A stretch of 64,000 nt of DNA from Balamuthia mandrillaris (GCA_031835245.1 JAVKOQ010000022.1:69501-133500), one strand, 5' to 3'. Shown: positions 31,574 through 43,586, counted from the stretch's first letter. A program made the numbers and translations. Notes: a model not told the origin generated them from the letters alone.

Positions 31574-34566
31574 TTACTTCTCTTCCGCTTTGCCGGCACC
31601 GGCGTCCTTGTCCTTCTTCGTCCTGAACACTTTGCCAAAGCTTGCCGTCAAGGAGTCTCCCTTCTCCTTCTCGCCTGCCGTCGCGGAGCTGGTTCTCTTC
31701 AAGTGCTCCTTCTTTTCCTTTTTCTTCTCCTTCTTCTCCTTCTTCTCTTTCTTCTCTTTCTTTCTGCTGCTGCCGCCGTCCTCTTCCTCCATGGCAGCGG
31801 AGGCTGGCATCACCGAGGAGCCCTTCTTTCTTGGTGAACGAAGAGAAAGCCTGTGCCTGTGTTTGGGCTTAAGACTGCCATTCGTCGCAATGTGATCCTC
31901 CTCTTCAATCGTCGGCAAGGTGTTGTTTTCTTTTCGTGGCGACGACGACGAAGTTTCTATGGTAGGAACGTCGATTGAAGGTTCTCTTCTTCTGGTGCCG
32001 CTGTTGGTGGCGCTGCTGGGGGCGCTGCTGCTACTCTCCTCGCACATGTCATCGTCCAGCTCCTTATCCTCGTCGACGTTGACGTGAAGAGGAGGAACAG
32101 CTGTCGAAGAAGAAGTTTCTTCTACAGCGCCGTTTGCTTTTCCTTCTTCATTCAATTTCGTTCGATGACGAGGGCTCTTTGGCTTTTGTTGGTTGTTGTT
32201 TTCTTCCACAGGCTGCACAGAGGGAACATGTTCACTGCTGCTGGTCGGAGAAGGAGCTGTTTTTTCTTTATCTCCTCTTCTGGCGATGTGGCCAATGCCT
32301 TTGCCCACATTGGAGATGCCCTTGCCAAAGCCTTTACCTACGTTACCAACGCCCTTGCCGACATTACCGACGCCCTTGATGACGTGATCGGCCGGTGAGG
32401 GCATCCATCCCTTCTTGTGTGCTTCCGCCTCCGCAATCATCTGAGCCCGCTGTTCCTCATCGTGAGCTTCTTCTTCTCCTTCTCTCTCAGCATCCTCGTC
32501 TTCAATAGTGAGCCCTTCATCTCCATTCTCTTCCTCATTGACAGAAGGACGACCTCCTCGTCCAAAGAGTCCCTTTTTCTTTTTCTTTTGTTCTTGCTCT
32601 ACCTTTTTCTTTCTGGCTTCCTCCACTTCTGCCACAGCTCTCCGCTGGGACTCGTTCAATTCGTCGTTGAGAAAGTCCATAGGATCTTGTCCCCAGCTTC
32701 CTCCTTCAGAACTTCGTTCCAGCTCATCGATCATACTCTCCTCGTTGTTGAGATCAACATCTTCCATCGGCTCGGTTTCTGCTCCCTCTGAGGACTTGTG
32801 GCGATGCCCCATGCCTCCGGTGAGACTGCGACCCATTTTGCCAAATCCACGACCCATGCTGCCTCCAAAGGAGGTAATACCCTTGCCAGCGGCAGTAGTT
32901 ACGCCAATACCTGCGCTGCCGATACCCTTGCCTGCACTGCCGATACCCTTGCCGACGGCGCCACCTAAGTCCGTTGCGGTCTTGAGGGTCTTAACCGTCA
33001 TCTTTCCGCTGGAGAGCAGCGGCTTGGTGGTGGTGGAGACCAGCCAGTCAGATGAGGTTCTTTTAGCATGTTGGGCTCCTTCGCTCTTCTCTTTTGGGTC
33101 CAATTGTTTCGATGGTTAGTTTTTTTCCGCTAAGATGAACGCAAGAGGAAAGAGAAGAGAATGGTGAAGAGAAGAGAGATAGAGAAACCTTCAGCCTTGA
33201 CTTCTTCCATGTTAAGAATGGCAGGCAAGTTAATCTCAATGAAGCGAGGATAGAGCATAAGCAAGCCCAATTGTTCTGTGATTAATGACTTGAGCCACTT
33301 GCTAATGAGCGGAAGCTAAGTAGCAAAAGCAAGTAAGTAACAGAAGGTGAGAAAACTCTTCACAGATCTCTCTCATGAACAGTTCAATCCTTACCTGCAT
33401 CACATCTGCAACGCTTTTCAAGGGACGCACACAAACATCTATCTCAGGATCTTCCAAGAATTGTATCTGGATGATGCGCACGAATGGGATCTTGTTGTCA
33501 ATGATCTGCAAGTGAACACGCAGCTTACCGTCGAACACAAGGTCCGAGACGAGCAAAGGCACTGTCACAGCGGCCATTTTGGCGTAGACCACGATAGCGA
33601 GGTCGCTCATGAACTTGATGTTAACATCCAAAGTCTGTTCCCAAAACAAACAAAAGGGAAGCCATGGCAAACACAATCGAGGATAAAAAAGTGATGAGAA
33701 TAACAAAGGAAATAAGAAAAAAGTAAGGGAAGCAAACCAAAGTATCAGCAGTAGTTTTGTGGACACAAATGTCATGCAACGTTGGTGCAACACTTCCCAA
33801 GTTCACCTCCTGAAAGCCAATATCTTGCTATTATTGTTCCGATAACAAACAAAATGAGTGATATGGTAAGCAACAAGGAGGGAGGAAGAGAGAGAATAGG
33901 AAAGAAAGAGAGAGTGTGAGAGACAGTGAGAGAGAGAGAGAGAGAGAGAGCAGAGAGATTGGTTCAAAAACTACTGAATGAAGAAACAACATCATACCAG
34001 CTGAGGCGGCTTCTTTTGCTTGAGCACCGGAGAAATCTTCTCTACCAAGAAGCTGGCAATGAACTTGCTTTCGTTCTGCCAGACCTTCTCGAGGATGGCA
34101 TTAATCCAATGCACGCTCTCTGACTCTGGCCAATACTGTTGAACGGTGGTGTTAATACGAAGAACACCAAACAAACAACCAACCAACAACAAACCTTTTG
34201 GAAGAATTCGTCTTGTTGTTGCTTGAGTGCCCTTCTGACAGTCCAGGTGGTGAGGATCTCCGACCACTGAAACGCGATGGCCACCAGCACGATGAGCCAC
34301 AAGAAATGGAAGCCCAGCCACGCCACAAAGTAGGTCAGGCTCAGCATGACCACGCAGAGGTACATGGGCTTGTAGAGGAGCACCTCCAAAGCAGGCGGGA
34401 GGAAGCTCTTCTTCTTCACTTTCTTCTCCGTGGAAGAGGCCTCCGAACCATCGATGGGAGTGGAGGGCGGAGGAGAGGAGGAAGGAGAGGGAGCGCGAGT
34501 GGAGCCGCTCTTCTCTCCTTTGGCTTTCTTCTCTTCTTTACGCAGCCTTCCGCTCAGCCTCATCAT
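31574..34566 (-). CDS. SMP-domain membrane protein (E-Syt/tricalbin-like), six coding exons
   Basis: Exons in transcript order: 34195-34566, 33998-34135, 33738-33809, 33395-33634, 33189-33315, 31574-33090; 821 aa. After a basic Ser/Pro-rich start come two close hydrophobic segments (about residues 60-105) that could form an ER hairpin. The SMP lipid-transfer domain follows: SVHWINAILEKVW at its start, the LGSVAPTL strand, and LPLISKWLKSLI near its end. E-Syts and tricalbins have C2 domains next; none is visible. Instead exon 6 has Gly/Lys repeats (GKGIGSA, GKGVGNV) in two clusters, acidic stretches and a Lys-rich tail. Likely role: lipid transfer at ER contact sites. A 5'-UTR intron lies at 34587-34739. 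Confidence 0.82.
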
Positions 34567-34618
34567 CTTTCGTTTGTTTGTTACTCCTGCAAGAAAAAAC
34601 AAAATAAATAAGAGAGAG

Positions 34619-34655
<37 letters not shown>

Positions 34656-34688
34656 AAAGAAGGGAACAGATGAGATTCAAACAAGAGA

Positions 34689-34719
<31 letters not shown>

Positions 34720-35215
34720 GCAGAGTATCATAGAGTTACCTCCTCCGATGGTGCTTTGCTTTTGTCAAATGTTTCAAACAACAACTAGTTGTTTAGTTGA
34801 TTTTTTTTTTTTGTGATGGTGACAGGACCACACCCCACAACAGGCAGGGCAGGGCAGGGCAGAGCCAGAGGAGAGAGGAAGGGAGTAGAGGCGGAAACCC
34901 CGCTCGAAATTCTCTGTGCGCTCCGCTTTCCTGTCTGTCGTGTCCGCGCTTTTTCCGCCCATCCCAACCGTAGAAGCCGATGAAAAGCGGCGGGGAGGGG
35001 TTGAACGCCGATCCAACCGCCGAAAAAAGGAAATCGGTTCCCCTGATCGGATTTTCTTTGCCCTGCTATGATGATGTCATTTTGATCGTTCCTGGAATTT
35101 TTGGACACCCCAGCAGCAAAGGTGCTGCAATTTTGCAACCGTGCTGAAGGGTTTGTGCTGTTCGCAAAGCGTAGCGCAACAAAAAAGAAGAAAAAAAAAA
35201 GCGTAGTGCAAAGAG
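34567..35215. promoter_or_regulatory. Divergent region between SMP and AIM24-like genes, with a 5'-UTR intron
   Basis: On the minus strand a GGAG|GTAACT donor (34739) and a CTTGCAG acceptor (34587) bound a probable 5'-UTR intron of the SMP gene that contains two (CT)n runs. A GGGCA pentamer repeat lies at about 34840-34862. The remainder holds the two promoters. Confidence 0.45.
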
Positions 35216-36882
35216 ATGAACAGGAGGACGTCCCTCGTGTTTTGCGCCTCCTCCTCCGGGCGGCCGCTGCTACGGGCTTGCGCGAAGGAGGCAAGGCTTT
35301 GGTTCCTGTCCACCACCCAGCCACGAGCGAGGGCCGGCCCCTCCCTCTCGGCCCTCCCTCGCTCGCCGGGGGCTTGCTTCTCTTCCTCCGCTGTGTCCTT
35401 GTCCTCCTCGCGACGCGCTCGCCTCAGAAGCATGTTCTCGACGTCCGCGGCTGGCAAAAAGGCGAGTGAACGGGGAGAAGAGGGAGCAGTAGAAGAAGAA
35501 GAGCAACCACAATCACAACAGGCCGAGACTACCACCTCCTCTTCCGCCTCACAGCAAGCGTTGGCCGTTCACACCCCCAAAGAGACTGGACTGAGCCAGG
35601 ACTACACCCTCTCTGCCGTTCAACTACAGTCCGACCTCAGGGGCGATGGCATGTTCCCCTACAAAGTGATTGGTCACGAGAACCAAAGTGTGGAAGTGCG
35701 TATCTCGCTCTTTGTTTTTCTCTACTTCTTTTGTAAGTACGCTAACAAAAGAGTCCCTCGTGACCAGGTGGACATAGCACCAGGTGAGGGTATTCGTGCG
35801 GAAGTGGGCTCTTTGGTATGGATGAGCGAGGGGGTGGAGATGGACACGCAGACCGGCGGAGGCGTGGGCAAGGCCGTTGCCCGTTATATGACCGGAGAGA
35901 GCTTCTTTGTCACCGACTTTAACAACACCGGCAGCAAAGTCGCTCGTGTTGGATTTGGTAAGATCTCTCTCTCTCTTTCTCTCTCTCTCTTCTCCTCTCT
36001 AAACGTTTTTTTCATGCCCATCTAACCGCAACTAGGCTCCAACTATCCAACCAAGATCATCCCTTTCCGGTTGCGTGACCACGACTCTCAACTTATCTGC
36101 CAAAAAGGGGCCTTCTTATGTGGCTCCAAAGAAGTGGACATTGAAATGCACTTCACCAAAAGCTTCGCATCCGGTTTCTTTGGCGGTGAGGGCTTCATCC
36201 TCCAAAAGCTAGTTGGAAACGGTTTGGTCTTGGCCAAAGGGGGTGGATCCATCATTAAACGTACCCTCGCGGAGGGAGAGGTCATGCGCGTGTCCGCTGG
36301 TTCCCTTGTGGCCTTTGAGTCCACCATTGACTTTGATGTCGAGATGATCAAAGGTGGAAAGAATCTCATATTCGGAGGAGAGGGACTCTTCTTCTCAACA
36401 CTGAAGGGACCTGGTGCGTACTCAAACTCTTCATTTTATTGTCTTCTCTTTCTCCTCTTTTCTTAATCGTCGCCTTCCCCCAAACCCTAAACAAAGGAAC
36501 TGTCTGGATTCAAAGTTTGCCGTTTGATAAGTTCGTGGATGCACTAGCCTATCGCCTTAGTCCAGGTGGAGGAGGCTACGGGCCTCTGTTGGCGGCAGCC
36601 ACTATGGGAGGCATGGGTGGTGGCACTCCTCCTCCAGTTGCTTCCGGTGGAGGAGGAGAAGGAGGAGGAGCAGGAGGAGCGGAGGGAGCAGCAAAAGGAG
36701 CTGGTGCTGCAGCTGGTGCCAGTGGTGACCCAGAAGCGCCACCAGCTGAAGAAGAAGACAAATGGGGAGACAAAGAAGCGAGCAGAGGCGGTTGGGGAGA
36801 CGAAGAGGAGGAAGACGAGGATGACGATGAGGAGGGCGAAGGCGGCGGTTGGTTCTCCAGTTTATTCGGTGACGACGGCTGA
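35216..36882 (+). CDS. AIM24: AIM24/TRAP-like mitochondrial protein, four exons
   Basis: Exons 35216-35695, 35768-35957, 36036-36413, 36497-36882; 477 aa. About 75 N-terminal residues are rich in Arg, Ser and Ala without acids, a clear mitochondrial presequence. The AIM24 (DUF124) beta-fold domain runs from about residue 135 to 370: EVGSLVWMSEGVEM, YMTGESFFVTDF, HFTKSFASGFFGGEGF, and GGKNLIFGGEGLF. Yeast Aim24 sits in the inner membrane and supports MICOS and cristae; the bacterial relatives are of unknown function. The C-terminus is Gly-rich then acidic and ends in WFSSLFGDDG. All three internal introns are under 85 nt. The symbol is by domain similarity. Confidence 0.87.
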
Positions 36883-37452
36883 GCACTCCCACACGCGTGC
36901 GCGTAGGGGGGAAAAACTTGGACAAACTTTGCCCGCGGGCTTTGTTTTTCTTACAAAGCTGATGCAATCTATATATAAATTAGGAAATGTTGATGTAACC
37001 CCTGCATTTTGTTTCTTTTCCTCTCATCGATGCGCTGAGATCGGGGGATAATTTGGAAATTTCAGGAGGAAGAGTCCTCTCTCCCCGTCCAGAGGAGACC
37101 TGACCGTTGCAACGAGTGGCAGCTATACCGCGAAAAAAGAAAAGAAAAGAAAAGAAAAGAAATTCGCAGGAACAGTTTTTTTTTTTCCAAAACATCAAAC
37201 AGAGGCCACCAAACTTTTTTTTAATACACTCAAAAACCAAACAAAAAGGACTGCGGATCCCCGAACCATACGTTGGGAAGGATTTTTTTTTTTTGATTTG
37301 AAACAAAAAAAAAAAAAGAAAAAGAAAAAAGAAAAAAGAAAAACCGAGCGGGAAAAGGTATGTGTTTTTCTTTGCACCACTTTCACACTTTCAGGCCTTT
37401 CTTCTTTCAAAGATTGGAAGTTTTGGGTTCATGCTCACTGCTACCTTTTTTT

Positions 37453-37492
<40 letters not shown>

Positions 37493-37578
37493 AATCTTTT
37501 GGACTTTTTGTTGCATGCAAACAAAAAAAAATAGTTGTGTGTCTGTGTGTGTCCAGTAACAATAATAATAGAGTGGTC
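36883..37578. promoter_or_regulatory. Intergenic with probable 5'-UTR intron
   Basis: 696 bp. A donor (AAAAGGTATGTG) at 37358 and an acceptor (TGTCCAG) ending at 37556 bound a likely 5'-UTR intron with (CT)n at 37456-37491, ending 22 nt before the next ATG. Several A and T runs occur at 37130-37350. Confidence 0.4.
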
Positions 37579-38856
37579 ATGGCGTCTTCCTCGAACCACA
37601 CAACAACAACAACAACAGCTCCACCTCCCGAAAAGACCCTAAGGGAGTCTTTTTGCGGTGCGGCCAATCACCTCACCCAACTCTACATCATGAGCCTTCG
37701 CCAGGAGAAATTAGCCTTCAAGAAGGGCTACTGCGATGCCATGGAGGAGGTCATGCGTTGGTTGGAGGCCAGAGGAGCAAATAATGATCACCAACATAAC
37801 GCCACACTGAGGGTGGACTCCATCAAGGAGTTCATACGCAGCAGAACCTTGGCCACCATACGGGATCAGGAACAGGAGATTGTGGGCCTGGAAAGTGTCA
37901 GAATGGGAGTGCACGGTGTTGCTATGCCCCCTCACGCCTCTGCTCAAGGGGAAGAGGAGGAGGCGGAAGAGGAAGCGGAAGAGTTTGAAGAAGGAGGAGA
38001 AGAGGAAGAGGAGGACGAGGAGGACGAAGGAAATGCGTGGTTGGAAGAGGAAGGACCCAAGGATAGGGGGCGTAGGAGCGCCAAAGGAAAGGAGAAGAGG
38101 TTGAACCAACGTCACAACATCAACGCCAACATAGGAGGAACAACCGCCAACACGTTTTCTTTTGGCGGCGGCGCAGCAACTCCCACAACAACGAATCAAC
38201 CTTTTAATCACAATAGACCTCTTCCGCCTACCTCCTCTTCGTCCTCTTCATTGGTGGGCATGGAGCATCTTAGCTTGCATGGTACCTCTTCTTCCACATC
38301 ATCAGCTTCTTCTTCCAGTTCTTTTCCTTCCTCTTCAGCTTCTTCATCTGCCGCATTTTCCTTTCAACCACCTCAACAAGTACAACAACCCTCTTCATCG
38401 TTTTCTTCCTCTTCTACATTTCTTGTAAATTCTTTTTCTGCCTCGACTTCTCCTTCTCCTCGACTACAACAACAGCAAAGGAACCAACGACCGCACTCAA
38501 GGCCGCGCACCGCTAGCAGCAACAACAGAAAGAATACAGCCATCCCCAAAAAGCGGCCTTTCTTTGATTTGCTTTTCAATCCCACGCCTAACAACCACAA
38601 TACCTCGAACCCTTTTGAACAAAGCGATGCTTCTTCTTCTTCAGCTCCTTTTTCTCCCTTTCACGCTGTGCCTTCTTTGACGGAACACAATGAAGGGGAG
38701 GGCGACCCAGCGGATGCTATGGAAGGGTGCATGGACCTCGTGGGCAATCCTCGGGAATGGAAGAAGGCTCGTTTTCTAGAAGTGGAGGAAGACCCCTCTC
38801 CTTCCTCCCCCTCTCCCTCTCCTGTTGCTTCTCTTTCTCTGCGACCGAAAAAATAA
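37579..38856 (+). CDS. HAPSTR1 (C16orf72)-like protein
   Basis: Single coding exon, 425 aa from the ATG at 37579; the open frame extends upstream through a probable UTR intron. Residues about 20-95 (LRESFCGAANHLTQLY, then FKKGYCDAMEEVMRW and IKEFIRSR) resemble the conserved region of human HAPSTR1/C16orf72, which works with the ubiquitin ligase HUWE1 in stress signalling. The remainder is an acidic Glu run (about 115-150), a basic patch and long Ser/Thr/Pro/Gln-rich sequence, with a short conserved-looking NPREWKKARFLEVEEDPS near the end. The match is from memory of the family pattern, so the function is tentative. Confidence 0.6.
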   Translation: MASSSNHTTTTTTAPPPEKTLRESFCGAANHLTQLYIMSLRQEKLAFKKGYCDAMEEVMRWLEARGANNDHQHNATLRVDSIKEFIRSRTLATIRDQEQEIVGLESVRMGVHGVAMPPHASAQGEEEEAEEEAEEFEEGGEEEEEDEEDEGNAWLEEEGPKDRGRRSAKGKEKRLNQRHNINANIGGTTANTFSFGGGAATPTTTNQPFNHNRPLPPTSSSSSSLVGMEHLSLHGTSSSTSSASSSSSFPSSSASSSAAFSFQPPQQVQQPSSSFSSSSTFLVNSFSASTSPSPRLQQQQRNQRPHSRPRTASSNNRKNTAIPKKRPFFDLLFNPTPNNHNTSNPFEQSDASSSSAPFSPFHAVPSLTEHNEGEGDPADAMEGCMDLVGNPREWKKARFLEVEEDPSPSSPSPSPVASLSLRPKK

Positions 38857-39004
38857 ATGTGAATTATTTTCGAATAATTTATCCTTTAAGGTCGATAATG
38901 TCGACAACAATACCTTGATTAGGAAATTTTTGAGGTGATGGAACGAAAAATTATTGAAAAGTTTGACGAACAAAAAACAAGAGAGGGTCCCAAGCGGCAA
39001 AGAG

Positions 39005-41119
39005 ATGCAAACAGACTTCCCGCCGGTGTGCCGTGAGCTGAAGCAGATTTATGATTTTGAAAAGGAGGAGCTGGAAGCCGTTCATGCCAGGTTCTGCGTT
39101 TTGTTTAAATTCCTGGCTTTATCATGTGATAGGATCTGATTTTTATCATCGCCATGCAGATATTCTGCTTTAGAGAATGCTTTTAGGGATAGGTATGACG
39201 GTCGCGCCCCTCACTTCTTCGCTCGTGCTCCTGGACGAGTCAACTTGATAGGTTCTATCTTCTTTCTTTGTCATCGCTGTTCTCTCCCTATCTGATTCAA
39301 ACTCTTATTCTTTTTTTTTTCCATCATTGTCTCTTGCTCTCTCTCTCTCTCTTTGCTCTGTTGTTGCTGTCCCTGAAAAGGCGAACACATCGACTACAGT
39401 GGCTATGGTGTGTTGCCGATGGCACTCGACAAGCACGACACCATTCTCGCCATCGCGGCCGCTGTCCCTTCTCCCCAAGAAGAAGGAAAGGTCAACCTCG
39501 CCAATATGGACGAGGAGCGGTTCGCTGCCCGCTCTGGCCTCCCTTTCGCGACCGCTAGACCGGACCCGAGCCGACACGACTGGTCCAACTACTTTTTGGC
39601 CGGCTGCAGAGGCGTCATCGAGAACCAACAAGAGGAGGAGGGAGAGAAGGCCAAGCTGGACTTATCTTTGGATATCATGGTGCATGGCACTGTCCCTATC
39701 GTACGTCATTATAGTTTCTTCTTTTTGTTCGTATTCATTCTGTTCTATTCGTCTCTTTATTTCATTTATTTGTGTATCCCGTTGTTCTTGAGCCTGTTCA
39801 GTGATAGCCTTTTTCTCCTCATGAAAAAAAAGGGTTCCGGTTTATCTTCCTCGTCTGCTCTGGTGTGCGCCTCCACTTTAGGCATCACCTTTGCCAAGGA
39901 CTTCATCTCGAAAGGTCAACAAGAAGCCTACGCCGCTGCACCTGTTTCCATTGCCAAAACAAGGCTTGCTGACATTTCTTGCCAATGCGAACGTTACATC
40001 GGAATGGAGAGCGGAGGGTATATTAACTACTCTTCTTTCTTCTTGTTCTTATTCTTCTTCTTCTTCTCTTGAAATGGCTTAAGAGAGATAGAAAGAAACT
40101 GATTTCATGCAATTGCTATAGGATGGATCAGGCCATTTCGTTTTTGGCAGAGAGCGGCAAAGCAAAGAAAATAGATTTCGATCCACTGCGTTCTCGCAAC
40201 GTGGCACTTCCCAAAGGGTAAGTAGTCTCTCTCTCTTCTATGTCGAAATAAAACTAACATTTTTTAAAAAAGAGTGTCGTTCGTGATAGCGAGCAGCATG
40301 GTCGAAAGCAACAAGTACGCCACCGCCGAGTCCGGCTACAACATGAGAGTGGTGGAGTGTCGCTTGGCCGCCGTCGTGTTAGCCAAAGCCATCCAAATGC
40401 CTGAGTGGAAGTCCGTTCGCAGGCTCATTGACCTTCATCGCTACTACTCTTCTGCTGCTGAGTCCTCTTCTTCTTCGGCCGAAATACTTTCGCTTTTGAT
40501 GGAGAAAGTGCAACTGCACTTGGAAGATAGAAAGTACAGTCTCGTGGAGATTGCTGCGTTTCTTCAGCTGGAACTCTCCGAGTTGAAAGAGCTTTATCTC
40601 GGCAGTCTTCAACAATGGGTCCATTGGAATGAAGAAGAGGAAGCGGAGAAAGAAAGCAAGAAGATCTCTCCCAAGCAACCCACTTTCGAGCTCTACAAGA
40701 GAGCTTTGCACGTCTACTCCGAAGCCAAACGCGTCGACGACTTTGAAACGCTCTGTCAAGAAATCAACCTTCGCCAACAACACGAACCGCAAACGGAGCA
40801 AAAACTTCTCTCCGACCTGGGAGAGCTGATGAACCAAAGCCATTACAGCTGCAGAGACCTCTTCGATTGCAGCTGCCCTGAGCTAGACAAGCTCACCCAG
40901 CTGTGCCGTGAGAGCGGGGCGGTGGGGTCTCGTCTGACGGGAGCTGGGTGGGGCGGATGGACCATCTCGCTGGTGCCCAACGAGCGCTTGGAGGAGTTTT
41001 TTGCGAAGGTGAGAGCGCAGTTTTACGGCGGAGTGGAGGAGGCATCGATGGAGCGGTGCATGCTGGCCACCCGCTCGGGCTCGGGTGCTGCTGTTTATCT
41101 TCCATCTTATTCTCAATAA
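39005..41119 (+). CDS. Galactokinase family (GALK2-like), six exons
   Basis: Exons 39005-39090, 39160-39251, 39381-39700, 39833-40017, 40122-40217, 40273-41119; 541 aa. A GHMP sugar kinase. Seen: the galactokinase signature [15 protein letters not shown], rebuilt across the second intron; the ATP loop [11 protein letters not shown]; the MESGGMDQAI block with the catalytic aspartate; and the C-terminal [17 protein letters not shown] motif. It would phosphorylate galactose or N-acetylgalactosamine at C1. The length and N-terminal extension favour the GALK2/fungal type. A Ser run (about residues 320-330) and a Glu/Lys loop are lineage-specific insertions. Several introns contain T-rich tracts. 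Confidence 0.9.
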
Positions 41120-41224
41120 TAATAACCGTTTTTTCTCTCTCTCCAAGCTTAGTAAACTTTGTCGAAGAAAGAAGCAAATTAGAAGAGAGAGAGAGAGAGA
41201 GAGAGATATTGATAGGAAACGTAC

Positions 41225-41266
<42 letters not shown>

Positions 41267-41653
41267 AAGAGAAGCAAATAAAAAGAGAAAGAGTAAACAA
41301 ATTTTCTGTATGTTCATCAGTCTAACAGGAAAAAAAAAAGAGAGATAAAAAAAAGAAGATAAAAAAGCCGGTGTATGTTACATTCAAGAAATCCTCTTTT
41401 TTTTTTTCTTTTCCTCCTCCAAAACAACTTTCTTTCTTCCTTCTTTGTTTTCTTTTGTGGCGGTGGCGGTCGTTCAAAACGGAGACTCTCTCTTGCATCA
41501 TCGGCCGCCTTTTTTTTCGTTTCCATTTGTTCTTTTTTTTTTCCTTTCTGTTTTGCCTTGTTGATCTGTTTGATGGTCGCTTAACTTTGAAAAATAAAAA
41601 ATATGAAATAAAGAAAATAAAAAAAAATATGCTGGGAAAATAAAAAACCACTT
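41120..41653. other. Convergent intergenic region
   Basis: 534 bp between the stops of the galactokinase and Ras genes. It holds (GA)n runs at 41186-41207 and 41228-41265 and A/T-rich sequence at 41330-41660. No gene seen. Confidence 0.5.
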
Positions 41654-43032
41654 TCAAACAAGAACACATTTGCGTTTCTTGTCTTTGTCCTTGTCGCCGC
41701 CGTTGGGTTTGGCCAGGCCTTGAGCCTTTCTGATCTCTCGGACCAGTTGGCTAAAGGCCTCGTCCACGTTGATGCGGTTCATGGCGCTGGTCTCGTAGAA
41801 CGGGCAGCCAAAGGACCTGGCAAGTTCTTGTCCTTCTTCCTTCGATACCACCCTCTCATCCTCCAAATCGCATTTGTTTCCTGTTCATAGCGCTCACATT
41901 AGGGATGATGGAAGAAGAACAAAGACAAATGGGAGAAAGGAAGAAAGTAGCCAATAAGGAAGAAACAGCGAAGACAAAAGGGGCGAGAGAGAGAGAGAAG
42001 AAGAAGAAGAAGAAGAAGAAGAAGAAGAAGAAGAAGAAGAAGAAGAAGAAGAAGAAGAAGAAGAAGAAGAAGAAGAAGAAAAGAAGAAGAAGAAGAAGAA
42101 GAAGAAGAAGAAGAAGAAGAAGAAGAAGAAGAAGAAGAAGAAGAAGAAGAAGAAGAAGAACAAGAAGAAGAAGAAGAAGAAGAAGAAGAAGAAGAAGAAG
42201 AAGAAGAAGAAGAAGAAGAAGAAGAAGAAGAAGAAGAAGAAGGAAAAGACGAAAAAACAAGAGAGCATAGAAAGAAGACGAACCTATGAGAACCATAGGT
42301 ACGGTGGTTTTGTCTTGAATTCTTAATATTTTGCGGCGGAGTTCAGGGATCTGTGTAAAACTTTTTCTGTCGATGAGGCTGTACACGCAGAGGAAACCTT
42401 GCCCTGTCCTGAACCACTGATCTTGCATGCTGCGCGATGGAACTAACGTTACATATAGGAAAGAACAGAGAAAAGAGACAAAGAAGAGAAGAGAATGGAG
42501 AACAAGAGAAATACAAGAGCACAAGGGGAACAGATAGAGCATAGAAACAAGAGAAAAGAGAGAAGGAGGAGTGACGAGCGGAAGAGAGAGAGCAGAGAGA
42601 GAGCAGAGAGAGAGAGCAGAGAAAAGCGGAAAAAGGAGCATAGAACAAACCTGGAATATTCTTCTTGGCCAGCGGTATCAAGTATATCCTGAGAAGGAAA
42701 GCGAGAGAGAAGAGCAGACAAGGTTGACAAACATGAGACAAGATTGACTCGACACAGCTACCATGCGAAGGAAACATAAAAAGAGAAAAAGAGAAAATCA
42801 AACGTACAAGCATAGATACAACATCGTCAATCGAAACTTGTTTCCGGTGGCTGAACGGTACCAAGATAAACAGGTCAATATTTTTCAAGAGAGCGAGCGA
42901 GAGAAAGAGAGAGCAAACGAACCTGTCTTCGATAGTCGGATCGTATTCAGGAACCCAAAGGTCCTGCACGTAGGTTATCGTCAAGGCACTCTTGCCCACA
43001 CCACCAACACCAACCAACACCTTTTTTTGCAT
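41654..43032 (-). CDS. Ras-family small GTPase, five exons
   Basis: Exons in transcript order: 42923-43032, 42808-42850, 42651-42688, 42284-42429, 41654-41880; 187 aa, a normal Ras length. P-loop [11 protein letters not shown], effector loop [26 protein letters not shown] (switch II), GNKCDLE, ETSA. The C-terminus is basic (KDKDKKRK) and ends in the CaaX box CVLV, so prenylation is expected. The effector loop is close to Ras/Rap rather than Rho. The glycine at Ras position 12 is a glycine here too. It is a signalling switch at the plasma or endomembrane. The fourth intron carries a very long (CTT)n tract on the sense strand. Confidence 0.92.
41995..42242 (-). repeat. (GAA)n/(TTC)n tract of about 245 bp in a Ras intron
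   Basis: On the plus strand this is nearly pure GAA/AAG triplet for about 80 units with two interruptions (about 42080 and 42160). It lies in the intron 41881-42283 and is pyrimidine on the transcript. The length is enough for triplex (H-DNA) formation. Confidence 0.95.
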
Positions 43033-43586
43033 CGGGGGTTCGCGGAAAAAAAGGGAAGGGGGAAGGGAGGGGGAGAATAGTTAGTTCATTGCAATCGTTC
43101 ATGGTTTTTTTTTTGTTCTGTCTCTCTCCCAGGTCTGATTTGTTGTTTTTTAACTTCAAAATCGAATCTCAAATACGTACGATTTTGATTTCAAGGGACA
43201 TTGTTGCAGCAGTAGAGCTCTTTGTATTTTTGATTGATCTGATCCTTCGCTACTCACCGCCACCGTTAATCAACAGGCCCGAAGCAAACAAAAAAAAGGG
43301 GGGGGGGGATAAAGAACAATAACGGGGAGAAAACAAAATCAAAGAAAATAAATCCTGTTGACCCCCTTTCTTCTTCGCTACTTCTTTTTTTTTTTTGATT
43401 GCAACGAATTTAAAAGGCGAAAGATTTTAAAAATTACCTTTTTTTAATCATGCCAAAAATAACTTTTCGCATAAATAGGCATTATATTTCAGGACGACAC
43501 GATGTTACACGTCACCCTCTCCTCCGAGACGACATGATGCCATGAGAACGTGAAAAAAGTAGTAGTAACACTAGCGACGAAAGAAC
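43033..43586. promoter_or_regulatory. Divergent region between Ras and coiled-coil genes
   Basis: 554 bp between opposite start codons. Contains a nine-base G run (about 43300), T runs, and a CACGTC/GACGACATGATG region at 43495-43545. Promoter role by position only. Confidence 0.35.

Noticed and set aside
41894-42270. Poly-Phe/poly-Ser and poly-Lys/poly-Arg ORFs
   Set aside because: They are the GAA/TTC repeat of a Ras intron read in different frames.
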